Positions 1 to 7,691 of a stretch of DNA of 64,000 bases are shown here, in pieces (the stretch's first letter is position 1; every line of letters begins with the position of its first letter). The notes under the pieces are model-generated. The model was not told the origin of the DNA, made no database searches, and saw only the letters and a list, made by a program, of their open reading frames with translations. The DNA comes from Ensifer sesbaniae. Lineage in GTDB: Bacteria > Pseudomonadota > Alphaproteobacteria > Rhizobiales > Rhizobiaceae. The position numbers and the translations under genes were made by a program. The stretch is from positions 928,863 to 992,862 of the forward strand of contig NZ_JABEKU010000002.1 of assembly GCF_013283665.1 (NCBI RefSeq), given 5' to 3'.

Positions 1-501
1 CGCTGGCTGCCGCTGGCGCTGATCCTCGCCGGCGTCATCGGCATCGTCGCCGGGCAGCAGCATGCGGTAACGACCGAGACGCTCAGCGGCGTCGGCCTGC
101 TGCTGATCGCGAGCCTTTTCTGGGGCGCCTATACGATCGGCCTTCGCCGCACCGGCGTGGATGCGATCAGCAACGGTCTGCTGCTCTCCATAGGCTCGCT
201 CGTCATCCTCGCCCCGCTGCTGCTCACGGGCGCCGTCACGACGCAAATCGGGCAATTTTCCTGGCACCAGGCCCTGCCCTTCATTCTGGTCCAGGGGCTC
301 GGCGTCGGTCTCGTCTCGACCGTCGGCTACGCCTTCGCGATTTCGCGGCTCGGCGCTGCCAGAAGCGCGACGCTCGGCTCACTCGCACCGGCGCTTGCCA
401 GCCTGATGGCCATTCCGATCCTCGGCGAGGCCCTCGCGCTCGCGACCGCCATCGGCATCCTGGTCATCACCACGGGCGTGATCCTGGCAAACCGCCATTA
501 G
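1..501 (+). CDS. EamA/DMT-family transporter, C-terminal part
   Basis: The reading frame is open from the first base of the window to a TAG at 499-501, so this is the last ~166 residues of a gene that starts outside. The visible protein is almost entirely hydrophobic helices (LALILAGVIGIVAG, GLLLIASLFWGAYTIGL, ILVITTGVILANRH) in the pattern of the second EamA repeat of drug/metabolite exporters, with a late GEAL motif before the last helix. It is an inner-membrane protein; the substrate cannot be read from sequence. A GTG at 157 would be an internal codon, not a start. An aminotransferase gene follows 25 bases downstream on the same strand, so the two could be co-transcribed and the exporter might handle an amino acid or related compound; that is inference only. 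Confidence 0.85.
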   Translation, partial: RWLPLALILAGVIGIVAGQQHAVTTETLSGVGLLLIASLFWGAYTIGLRRTGVDAISNGLLLSIGSLVILAPLLLTGAVTTQIGQFSWHQALPFILVQGLGVGLVSTVGYAFAISRLGAARSATLGSLAPALASLMAIPILGEALALATAIGILVITTGVILANRH

Positions 502-526
502 TTTCAAGAACGACAGGAACCCAAGC

Positions 527-1732
527 ATGCTCGCTGCTCTGCCAATCGCCGACCCCGATCCATTGTGGGCGCTCATCAGCGCGTTCCGGCAGGATCGTCG
601 CACCGACAAGATCGACCTCGTCGTCGGGGTCTATCGCGACGCTTCGGGCCAAACTCCGGTAATGCAAGCCGTGCAGGATGCTGAGGCGCGCCTCGCTTCC
701 GCCGCTGCCTCCAAATCCTACAGGGCGCTTTCCGGGAACCTGGCGTTCAACGATGGAATGTCGAGACTCCTTCTCGGTGACGAGGCCGAGGCGCTCGACC
801 GTCAATGCACGATCCAGACGGTCGGCGGCACCGGCGCGCTTCGAATCCTCGCCGATTTCATCGCTCTCGTCTCGCCGCGCGCGACGGTCTGGAACACCAA
901 TCCCGGTTATGTAAACCACCGCCCGATCATGGCCGCTGCTGGCCTGACCGTGCGGGCATTCCGCTGGCAGGAGAACGAGACCGGCCTCGACCTCGACGCG
1001 GTCGTCGCGGATCTCGAGGAAGCCAGCCGGGGTGACGTGGTTCTTCTCCACGGCTGCTGCCACAATCCGACCGGTATCGACCCGACATCAGGGCAGTGGC
1101 GCCGGCTTGCCATGCTCTGCAAGGAGAGAGGACTGATCCCCCTTATCGACATGGCCTATCAGGGCTTCGGCGACGGGATCGAACAGGATGCCGCGGGCCT
1201 GCGCCATTTCGCTCAAGAACTCGACACGATGCTCGTTGCGGCAAGCTGCTCCAAGAACATGGGCCTTTATTGCGAACGGACCGGTGCAGCGATGGTGATC
1301 GCGCCAGAGCGAAACCTGCTCGGCAACATTCGCGCCACGCTGGAGAGGATCACGCGAGCCAACTATTCCATGCCGCCGGAGCACGGCGCCGCCATTGCCG
1401 CGCACCTTTTCGAGAGCCCCGGAATGTGGCTTTCCGAACTGGAAGCAAGCCGCCGGCGCGTCGCCGAGGTCCGCCGCGACCTCACCGCAGCGCTCGCTCG
1501 CTGCGGCGCTCCGGAGACGTTCCAGGCATTGCGCCGTCAAAAAGGCATGTTCTCGCTGCTGCCCCTCGACCAGCGCCAGATGGGCCGGCTCCGTGAGGAT
1601 TTCAGCGTCTATGGAACCGCGAACGGTCGCATCAACATTGCCGGGCTGCTGCCTGGCGACGTCGAGCGACTGGCCGAAGCCCTCCGGGCGGTTTCTAGCT
1701 CTCCGTACCTGGTTCACGCTCGAGCGGGATGA
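527..1732 (+). CDS. Aromatic/aspartate aminotransferase (class I, PLP)
   Basis: A 401-residue fold-type I PLP aminotransferase of the AspC/TyrB subgroup. The N-terminal VVGVYRDASGQTPVMQAV is the subgroup's GVGVY motif near residues 32-49. HGCCHNPTG is the NPTG substrate/PLP loop. DMAYQGFGDG carries the cofactor-contacting Asp and Tyr. AASCSKNMGLYCERTGA holds the Schiff-base lysine (SKN) and the arginine that follows. Length is normal for the family (about 395-400). It would move an amino group between an aromatic or acidic amino acid and a 2-oxoacid in the cytoplasm. It lies close behind an EamA exporter gene on the same strand. Which substrate it prefers cannot be decided here. Confidence 0.92.
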   Translation: MLAALPIADPDPLWALISAFRQDRRTDKIDLVVGVYRDASGQTPVMQAVQDAEARLASAAASKSYRALSGNLAFNDGMSRLLLGDEAEALDRQCTIQTVGGTGALRILADFIALVSPRATVWNTNPGYVNHRPIMAAAGLTVRAFRWQENETGLDLDAVVADLEEASRGDVVLLHGCCHNPTGIDPTSGQWRRLAMLCKERGLIPLIDMAYQGFGDGIEQDAAGLRHFAQELDTMLVAASCSKNMGLYCERTGAAMVIAPERNLLGNIRATLERITRANYSMPPEHGAAIAAHLFESPGMWLSELEASRRRVAEVRRDLTAALARCGAPETFQALRRQKGMFSLLPLDQRQMGRLREDFSVYGTANGRINIAGLLPGDVERLAEALRAVSSSPYLVHARAG

Positions 1733-1786
1733 GGAAAGTGCGTGCGGTTCCGCCCGCATCCCTCCCGCTTCACTGATCGTCGTGAT

Positions 1787-2269
1787 CTAGAGCCAGCGCC
1801 TGACGCGTCCCTTGTAAGCGCGATAGACGTCACCGAACTTACGCTCGAGATAGGCTTCCTCGCGGGCGACAACGCCATAGCGGATGACAAGGTAGAAGGG
1901 GACCAGCAGGATCAGCAGCCACAGGCTGTCGAAGACGATGGAAAAGCCGATCAAGCCGAGGAACATGCCCGTATAGATCGGGTTGCGCGTAAAGCGGTAA
2001 GGCCCGGATTCAACGATCGTGGTGGTCGGCCGGTCGATCTGGATCTGGGTTCCCGCCCGGCCGAAGGTCACGGCTGACCAGACCAGCAGCGCCAGACCGG
2101 CGACAAAGACGATGCCACCGACCACAACACCGGGCACCGCGTCGGGCACGAACGGCAGCGGGTAGAGGCGGTCAAGCACGAAGCCGCCACCAACCGCCAA
2201 CACCCAGGCGATCGGCGGATGGACCACCGCGCCGGAACTGTCAGCCGATTTTCCGGTCGTCTCGTTCAT
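1787..2269 (-). CDS. Isoprenylcysteine carboxyl methyltransferase family membrane protein
   Basis: A 160-residue integral membrane protein with about four hydrophobic helices and the ICMT/PEMT signature GPYRFTRNPIYTGMFLG followed by REEAYLERKFGDVYRAY, the SAM-binding C-terminal region of this fold. Bacterial members usually methylate unknown small substrates or phospholipid head groups, so no specific reaction is claimed. The frame is open further upstream, but the start at 2269 (MNETTGKSAD) is preferred because the extension would run through the divergent OsmC gene. The gene ends face to face with the aminotransferase, 54 bases away. Confidence 0.82.
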   Translation of the reverse strand: MNETTGKSADSSGAVVHPPIAWVLAVGGGFVLDRLYPLPFVPDAVPGVVVGGIVFVAGLALLVWSAVTFGRAGTQIQIDRPTTTIVESGPYRFTRNPIYTGMFLGLIGFSIVFDSLWLLILLVPFYLVIRYGVVAREEAYLERKFGDVYRAYKGRVRRWL

Positions 2270-2426
2270 CCCACTGATCCTCGCCCTGTTTCGCGTGCAA
2301 ATGAACACAGGCTCCATTTTAGCGGAGGCGGGCCATTTGCGAAAACCCTTCGAGACGTTATGTGAACTGGGGATCATCGACCTCCTGGTCCATGATCCGG
2401 GCATTTGCTGCAACGGGACGAGACAC

Positions 2427-2852
2427 ATGAAAGCACGCGTCAAATGGGTGGAAGACCGGACCTTCGTCGGAGAGTCTGGAAGCGGCCACAAAGTCGTATT
2501 GGGAACCGCCTTCGGTGAAGAGGGGCGCACACCGGGGCCGAGCCCCATGGAGATGGTGCTGATCGGCACGGGCGGCTGCTCGGCCTATGATGTCGTCCAT
2601 ATCCTCCAAAAGGGCCGCGAGCCGGTCGAGGACTGCGTCGTGGAACTCGATGCGGATCGCGCCGAGACCGAACCCCGCGTCTTCACCCGCATTCACATGC
2701 ACTTCATCGTCAAGGGGCGCGGGCTGGCGGTCAACAAGGTCGAACGCGCGATCTCGCTCTCGATCGAAAAATACTGCTCGGCCTCGGCCATGCTCGCCAA
2801 GACCGCGACGATCACGCACGATTTCGAAGTGGTCGACACCAGCGCCGGCTGA
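2427..2852 (+). CDS. OsmC-family protein, YhfA-like
   Basis: A 141-residue OsmC/Ohr superfamily protein that resembles E. coli YhfA nearly end to end: MKARVKWVEDRTFVGESGSG, then PSPMEMVLIGTGGCSAYDVV with the conserved cysteine, then EKYCSASAMLAKTATITHDF with the second cysteine. In the family these two cysteines form the peroxide-reducing site; YhfA itself has no settled substrate. The ATG at 2427 is chosen because it begins the conserved domain and has GGGACGAG just upstream; an earlier in-frame ATG at 2295 would add a non-conserved tail. It is divergent from the ICMT-like gene and is followed by the intergenic repeat at 2909-3014. Confidence 0.9.
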   Translation: MKARVKWVEDRTFVGESGSGHKVVLGTAFGEEGRTPGPSPMEMVLIGTGGCSAYDVVHILQKGREPVEDCVVELDADRAETEPRVFTRIHMHFIVKGRGLAVNKVERAISLSIEKYCSASAMLAKTATITHDFEVVDTSAG

Positions 2853-2908
2853 GACCCGCCCCACCTCTCGCGCCCCAGCGGTACGCGTGGCATCGACGAA
2901 CGTGCCTA

Positions 2909-3014
2909 CTGCATGTCTCCTTAAATCGACCTCGATTTAAGGACGAAGACATGCAGCAAATCAAAGTCCTACAGCGCCCTTTGCGCGTCTGATAAGACGC
3001 GCGGCGCTGTAGGG
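2909..3014. repeat. Palindromic intergenic mosaic repeat, copy 1
   Basis: About 106 bases that recur in opposite orientation at 49777-49882 with only scattered changes. Two palindromes make it up. The first pairs CCTTAAATCGA with TCGATTTAAGG around a CC loop, flanked by CATGTCT/AGACATG. The second pairs CTACAGCGCC with GGCGCTGTAG and GCGCGTCT with AGACGCGC around a GATA loop. It lies between the convergent OsmC and VOC genes, where the hairpins could end transcription or protect 3' ends. The structure and size resemble the RIME-type mosaic elements of rhizobia; the exact family name was not verified. Confidence 0.85.
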
Positions 3015-3022
3015 CGCGAAAG

Positions 3023-3403
3023 TCATCGGCCCGCTGGCTGAAACAGTTCGACGACATTTCCGGAGGGGTCGACCAGCAGGATCTGCGCCCCTCCGGGACC
3101 GGTGACGATGTCATTGCGAAACGTGACGCCGGCGTGGCGCAGCCGTTCCACTTCGGCCTTGAGGTCATCGACGATCAGATGGATGCGGCTCCAGCCGCCG
3201 GGCCCCGGCTTCTGGCCATCCGGCATCGGCCTGCCCGCCGAACTCGTCGGCCCGCTGAGCAGGAGCCGCAGTGCACCGCGCCGGACATCCGCGAAGGCCG
3301 GCGCATGACTCGACAGAACCGAAAAGCCGAGATGGGTCGTGTACCACGCGATCGCCGCCTCTACGTCGTCGACCATGTAGCGGACATTGACTGTTTCCGA
3401 CAT
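3023..3403 (-). CDS. VOC (glyoxalase/bleomycin resistance) family protein
   Basis: A 126-residue single-module vicinal-oxygen-chelate protein: RYMVDDVEAAIAWYTTHLGF at the start of the first beta-alpha-beta unit, IHLIVDDLKAEVERLRHAG opening the second, and DPSGNVVELFQPAGR at the end, the usual metal-ligand glutamate strand. It may be a dioxygenase, isomerase or resistance protein; the sequence does not decide. It converges on the OsmC gene with the mosaic repeat between them. Confidence 0.85.
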   Translation of the reverse strand: MSETVNVRYMVDDVEAAIAWYTTHLGFSVLSSHAPAFADVRRGALRLLLSGPTSSAGRPMPDGQKPGPGGWSRIHLIVDDLKAEVERLRHAGVTFRNDIVTGPGGAQILLVDPSGNVVELFQPAGR

Positions 3404-3647
3404 TGCCTTTCCTCCAACGGAGCACGGCCGATGCGGCTCCCTCGCGATGGCCAGAGCTCATTCCGGTAAATCCGCAAGCCTCATGCCTTCAGCATATCGC
3501 GCAGGCGGCGTCGTGTCCCGATAGGGCGCGCGAGAACGGTGCAGGCGGTCGAGTTGCGCGCAGGTGCGACGAGAAATCGGCAAGCCCAACCAAGATCGAT
3601 CCAGCTGCAGGGCCAATTCTCCAGGCTAAGCGGGCGAAACGGGCCGC

Positions 3648-4619
3648 TCAATCCCGGTAGAAGTTGCGCCGCCAGCGATGGGCGCTCAGCTTTGCGCGCT
3701 GAGCATCCGGCAAGCCCAAGCCGTCGCCGATGGCGCAGTTGCGCTCGACATTGCGCACCGAGCGCATGCCGGGAATGACGGTCGATACCGCGGGGTGGCT
3801 GAGAACGAAGCGCAGCGCCGTTTCGGCGAGCGCATCGGGCGCGATCTCCAGGTCTTCGACGATCTTCTGCGTGCGCTCCTCCACCTCGCGCTTGCGCTCG
3901 CCCCGGAAGTAGGCCTCGCGAAAATCCCCTTCGGGGAAGACGGTGTCGGCGCGGATCTGGCCGGTCAGGCCGCCTTCGTCCAGCGCCACGCGAACGATGA
4001 CGCCGACCTTGTGTTCGAGGCATGCGGGCAGCAGCTTTTCCTCCGGCGCCTGCTCGAAGATGTTGTAGATCACCTGCACGCTGTCGACCACGCCGGTCTC
4101 GATCAGCCTCAGGGCATTGTCGGGCTCATAGTCGTTGATCGAGACGCCGAAGTAGCGGATCTTGCCGTCGCGCTTCAGGCGCTCGACCCCCTCCAGCCAG
4201 TCGCCACGGCCGACCCATTCATCGGACCAGACATGGAACTGCTGGACGTCAATCGTCTCGACACCGAGATTGCGCAAGCTCATCTCGGTACAGGCGATCA
4301 CATGATCGGCAGGAAAGGTCTGCTCTGCCGGCGTGCCGGCGCGGGCAGGCCATTGCATGTTCTTCGGTGGAATCTTGGTGGCGACATGGATCGTCTCCGA
4401 CCGCTCACGCAGCAAAGCCCCGATCAGCTTCTCGCTGTGCCCCTGGCCGTAGCCGAGTGCGGTGTCGATGAAGTTCACGCCCAGATCGACTGCGCGGTTC
4501 AGGGCCCGGGCGGATTCGTCGTCGCTCGCGCCCCGCCAATGGCTCTTGCCGATGCCCCAGGCACCATAGCCGATTTCGGATATGCGAAGGCCGCTGCGGC
4601 CGAAGGTTCTATAGTACAT
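3648..4619 (-). CDS. Aldo/keto reductase
   Basis: A 323-residue NAD(P)H-dependent oxidoreductase with the AKR TIM barrel. The start [24 protein letters not shown] is typical of YajO/YdjG-like AKRs. The catalytic tetrad is visible: Asp and Tyr in [11 protein letters not shown], Lys in VATKI, and His in VQQFHVWSD. Near the C-terminus [23 protein letters not shown] is the cofactor phosphate-binding region. It would reduce an aldehyde or ketone in the cytoplasm; the substrate is unknown. The 244 bases before the VOC gene hold no gene I can support. Confidence 0.92.
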   Translation of the reverse strand: MYYRTFGRSGLRISEIGYGAWGIGKSHWRGASDDESARALNRAVDLGVNFIDTALGYGQGHSEKLIGALLRERSETIHVATKIPPKNMQWPARAGTPAEQTFPADHVIACTEMSLRNLGVETIDVQQFHVWSDEWVGRGDWLEGVERLKRDGKIRYFGVSINDYEPDNALRLIETGVVDSVQVIYNIFEQAPEEKLLPACLEHKVGVIVRVALDEGGLTGQIRADTVFPEGDFREAYFRGERKREVEERTQKIVEDLEIAPDALAETALRFVLSHPAVSTVIPGMRSVRNVERNCAIGDGLGLPDAQRAKLSAHRWRRNFYRD

Positions 4620-4739
4620 GATGAGCTCGCTGGCGTTGGAAGGGCGGGGTGTCGCCGGTTATCTAGGGTTCGGCCTTCCCTCGTCAACCGTCGCGGCACT
4701 GCAGAGATCGGGCAATGTCGCCCGCACGCTTTCATCGCC

Positions 4740-5156
4740 CTATGTCAGGAACCAGAAGAAGACTGCTGACAGGAAGATGAAGGCGAGCACCAGGCCGATG
4801 AACTGTCGCATCGCGTCGCTGGTATTATCGCCGAGCACGGCCAACCAGACCGGCCCGCCGGAGCAGTCCTCGTCACGCATATCCTGGACAGAAACCAGCT
4901 TGCCAAGCTTGACCGCCGGACGGCTGTAGTCGTGCGGAGACGGTTGGTGGCTGCGATCGGGTTCAAGGGTGGCATCGAGATCGGGGGCTACCAGACCGCC
5001 GTCGCCCGCGTCGACAACCTGCGCCCGCGGTTCTTCCGCCGTCGCTCGGCCGCCCGCATCACCGCCTTCTGCCCGCCGGATATGCCCGGCGCCGTGGTGA
5101 AACGCCCATCGCGGTGATTTCAGTTCCACATGGGTTTTCAAGTGCCGGATAGCCAT
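4740..5156 (-). CDS. Hypothetical protein with a C-terminal membrane anchor
   Basis: A 138-residue protein of unknown function. The first ~110 residues are polar, and the last ~25 (QFIGLVLAFIFLSAVFFWFL) form one transmembrane helix ending at the C-terminus, so it is probably tail-anchored in the inner membrane. The start at 5156 is fixed by a strong Shine-Dalgarno, GGAGG, six bases upstream; a longer frame from 5267 ignores this signal. It lies about 115 bases downstream of the end of the sRNA at 5272-5440 on the same strand. No family was recognised. Confidence 0.6.
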   Translation of the reverse strand: MAIRHLKTHVELKSPRWAFHHGAGHIRRAEGGDAGGRATAEEPRAQVVDAGDGGLVAPDLDATLEPDRSHQPSPHDYSRPAVKLGKLVSVQDMRDEDCSGGPVWLAVLGDNTSDAMRQFIGLVLAFIFLSAVFFWFLT

Positions 5157-5271
5157 TGGAACCTCCTTCGGATTTAACCGTCCAGCCGGCGCTTTGTTCC
5201 GCAGAGTTTGAGCGCGCCATACACCCGCCGTCGCTGCCGGTGCATGTGCGAAGGCTGAGGTTTCCATCCGG

Positions 5272-5440
5272 CGAAAAACAAAAGAGCCCGCCGCGGGAGG
5301 AGCGGCAGGCTCTTGAAAGATTGATCAGCAGCCTGGGAGGAGGAGTGGCGCTGATCTCGCAAACGACCTTTGGGAGGAGGAGAAAGTCGTTCGCCTGTCG
5401 AAGCTCTGCGGGAGGAGGAGCATCGCTTCGATGTTTTTGA
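5272..5440 (-). ncRNA. Anti-Shine-Dalgarno sRNA, alpha-r14/NfeR or cuckoo-RNA type
   Basis: Read on the minus strand, four consecutive hairpins lie at about 5430-5399, 5391-5362, 5356-5322 and 5315-5282. The first three put CUCCUCCUCCC in the loop and the last has UCCUCCC. The last hairpin (AGAGCC-GCCGC stem) runs straight into CTTTTGTTTTT, a Rho-independent terminator that fixes both strand and 3' end. The stems differ in sequence while the loops are constant, so selection is acting on loop sequence and pairing. CTATAT at 5450-5445 could be the -10 box. Alphaproteobacterial sRNAs of this design (alpha-r14/NfeR1 in Sinorhizobium, CcsR RNAs in Rhodobacter) pair with ribosome-binding sites of many mRNAs. 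The 5' end is approximate, and two tandem RNAs are possible. Confidence 0.8.
5282..5315 (-). terminator. Rho-independent terminator of the anti-SD sRNA
   Basis: The stem AAGAGCC-C-GCCGC / GCGGC-A-GGCTCTT has a single C/A mismatch and a seven-base purine loop on the plus strand. On the minus strand it is followed by CTTTTGTTTTT around 5281-5272. The loop itself carries the anti-SD sequence, so the terminator doubles as a targeting hairpin. Confidence 0.85.
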
Positions 5441-5621
5441 ATATATAGCGATCGCGCCGAAATCGTAGCGGGGATTTCGCAAGCCAGCCATGCGTCCTGC
5501 GCGCAACGGGTGCCTTGCCCGTTGCCCGATGACCCGCGCGCGTCCCTTCATCACGCCAATTCGATTTTACTCGGCCAAGCACGCCCATTAGGCTTTCCTG
5601 AAACCGATGGGAGAGAGATCC

Positions 5622-6245
5622 ATGAGAAGCCGACTTGCAGTTCTCGCATTCGTCCTGGCCTGCTCCGGAGCAGCCCATGCTCAGGACAACAGCATGAGTT
5701 TCTTCGTCACCAGCGTGAACCCCGGAAAGGGCGGTGATCTTGGCGGTCTCGCGGGCGCTGACGCCTACTGCGACACCCTGGCAAAAGCGGCCGGATCGAC
5801 CGGCAAGACGTGGAAAGCCTATCTGTCCACCGACAGCGAAAATGCCAAGGACCGGATCGGCAAGGGCCCATGGTACAATGCCAAGGGCGAGAAGATCGCC
5901 GACGACGTTGCCTCCCTCCACAGCGACAAGAACAACCTCACCAAACAGACCGCGCTCAACGAGAAGGGCGAGGTCATCAACGGGCGTGGCGACACACCCA
6001 ACCGCCATGACATTCTGACCGGCTCCAAACCGGATGGCACCGCGGCAGCGGACACCTGCGGCAACTGGACGATGGGCGGCGCGGACGGGGCGGCGATCGT
6101 CGGCCACAGCGACCGTATGGGCCTGAACGATTCCGCCGAAGCGAAATCCTGGAACGCCTCGCATGTGACGCGCGGAGGCTGCACCGTCGAAGCCTTCAAG
6201 GGTACGGGTGGCGAGGGCCTCTTCTATTGCTTCGCGGCGAATTGA
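5622..6245 (+). CDS. Secreted lectin-like protein
   Basis: A 207-residue protein with a clear signal peptide (MRSRLAVLAFVLACSGAAHAQ). The mature part begins FFVTSVNPGKGGDLGGLAGADAYC and ends with ...GGCTVEAFKGTGGEGLFYCFAAN, with four well-spaced cysteines. This arrangement is common in bacterial periplasmic or secreted lectin-like (C-type-lectin/endostatin-fold) proteins; a carbohydrate ligand is inferred, not seen. The ATG at 5622 is used, not 5607, because GGGAGAGAG lies between them at good spacing. It lies downstream of the minus-strand export unit but on the other strand, so a functional link is unproven. Confidence 0.75.
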   Translation: MRSRLAVLAFVLACSGAAHAQDNSMSFFVTSVNPGKGGDLGGLAGADAYCDTLAKAAGSTGKTWKAYLSTDSENAKDRIGKGPWYNAKGEKIADDVASLHSDKNNLTKQTALNEKGEVINGRGDTPNRHDILTGSKPDGTAAADTCGNWTMGGADGAAIVGHSDRMGLNDSAEAKSWNASHVTRGGCTVEAFKGTGGEGLFYCFAAN

Positions 6246-6344
6246 AGCTCAGAGGGGAACAGGCTCCTCCCCCGTTCCGTCAGCAATCCAGCGTGAGGGT
6301 CCCAAGCGATTGGCACGCTCCGAACGAGCGTCGAAAGGCCCCGA

Positions 6345-7685
6345 TCAGTTTTCCATGAAGGCGCGGGCCATGCTATCGCGGATCGGTTTCGTAAGATAAT
6401 CGAAGAAGGTCCGCTCGGCCGTCTGGATGAGGATTTCGGCCGGCATGCCCGGCGTCACGGCAAAGTTATGGACCCGTGCGAGTTCACTGGCCGGCAGGCT
6501 GACACGGGCGAGGTAAACCTCGCGCGTCCCGTCCTGCGTCTGCACGGGCAAGGCGTCGGCAGACACATAGAAGACCTGCCCGTTGAGAACTGGCGTCGTG
6601 CGTTGATTCAGCGCCGTCAGTCGCACGGTTGCCTTCTCGCCGACCTTGATATTGTCGATCTCGGTGCGCAGCACCTGCGCCTCGATGATGAGAGGCACGT
6701 CGGCCGGCAGGATTTCCATGATCGGCTTGCCGCTTTCGATGACGCCGCCTGATGTGTGATAATGCATCCTGATGACCGTACCGGTCACCGGGGCGTTGAT
6801 CGTGGCACGGCGCAGCACATTGGTAGCCCCGCGCAACTGCTCGCGCACTGTGTCCAGTTCGGCTTCAGCTTTCTGCAACTCGTCGAGCGCCGCCTCCTTG
6901 TAGCTCTCTTCCGTCTGGTTGACTTGCTGCTCCTGCTTCAGGATCTGTGCACCCGTTTCGGAGACTTCCGACATCAGTCGGCCGATCTGGCCTTCGGCAT
7001 CGGCGATCGCCCGCTGGATGGTCTTGATCTCCGTCTTGCGGATCAGGTCTTTCGCCAGCAGCACTTTCTTGCCGGCGTATTCCTCGTTGAGAAGCGCGCG
7101 CTGCTCACGAACCGCCTTCAACTGCTCCTGGAAGCCTTCGGACCGGAATTCCAGGCTCTCGATGTTGCGTTTCAGCAGGCCGATATCGCTATCGAGCTTG
7201 CTTCTCCAAGTCTGGAAATTGAGCTGCTGGCTTTGCACGATCGGCGCGATTTCCGGATCATCGTTCAGATGCGATGTCAGAACATCGGGCAATGCGATCT
7301 CCTTGAGGCCATGCGCCTGCGCACTGAGGCGGGCGACGATCGCCTCAAGCCTTGCCCGTCGCAGGAAGAACTGGCGCTCGTTGGCGAGCGCGGCCGTCTC
7401 GTCGAGACGGACCAGCGGCTGGTCCGCCGTGACATGATCGCCCTCGCTGACCAGGATTTCCTTGATGATCCCGCCTTCGAAATGCTGGATCACCTTGTTC
7501 TGGCCGGTAGCGACGAAACTGCCCTGCGCGATGATCGCCGCCGCCAATGGTGCGGTGAAGGCCCAGGCACCGAAGCCGCCGAATGTGACACCGATCAGCA
7601 CGAAGCCGATCAGCGTGTGTTGCCAGATGGATCGCGGAACCTCCGCGTACCATGTCAGGTCCTGAACTTTGGCTGTGTCCGTCAT
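6345..7685 (-). CDS. HlyD-family type I secretion adaptor (system A)
   Basis: A 446-residue membrane fusion protein: short cytoplasmic N-terminus, one transmembrane helix around residues 24-46, a split lipoyl/barrel-sandwich domain (VIQHFEGGIIKEILVSEGDHV and the matching APVTGTVIRMHYHTSGGVI), a long coiled coil (about 100-290), and a C-terminal beta-barrel ending ERTFFDYLTKPIRDSMARAF, typical of PrtE/PrsE adaptors. It would bridge the inner-membrane ABC exporter to a TolC-like outer-membrane channel, which is not encoded nearby. The gene starts six bases after the stop of the ATPase gene, so the pair is one unit. Confidence 0.93.
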   Translation of the reverse strand: MTDTAKVQDLTWYAEVPRSIWQHTLIGFVLIGVTFGGFGAWAFTAPLAAAIIAQGSFVATGQNKVIQHFEGGIIKEILVSEGDHVTADQPLVRLDETAALANERQFFLRRARLEAIVARLSAQAHGLKEIALPDVLTSHLNDDPEIAPIVQSQQLNFQTWRSKLDSDIGLLKRNIESLEFRSEGFQEQLKAVREQRALLNEEYAGKKVLLAKDLIRKTEIKTIQRAIADAEGQIGRLMSEVSETGAQILKQEQQVNQTEESYKEAALDELQKAEAELDTVREQLRGATNVLRRATINAPVTGTVIRMHYHTSGGVIESGKPIMEILPADVPLIIEAQVLRTEIDNIKVGEKATVRLTALNQRTTPVLNGQVFYVSADALPVQTQDGTREVYLARVSLPASELARVHNFAVTPGMPAEILIQTAERTFFDYLTKPIRDSMARAFMEN

Positions 7686-7691
7686 GGTCGC

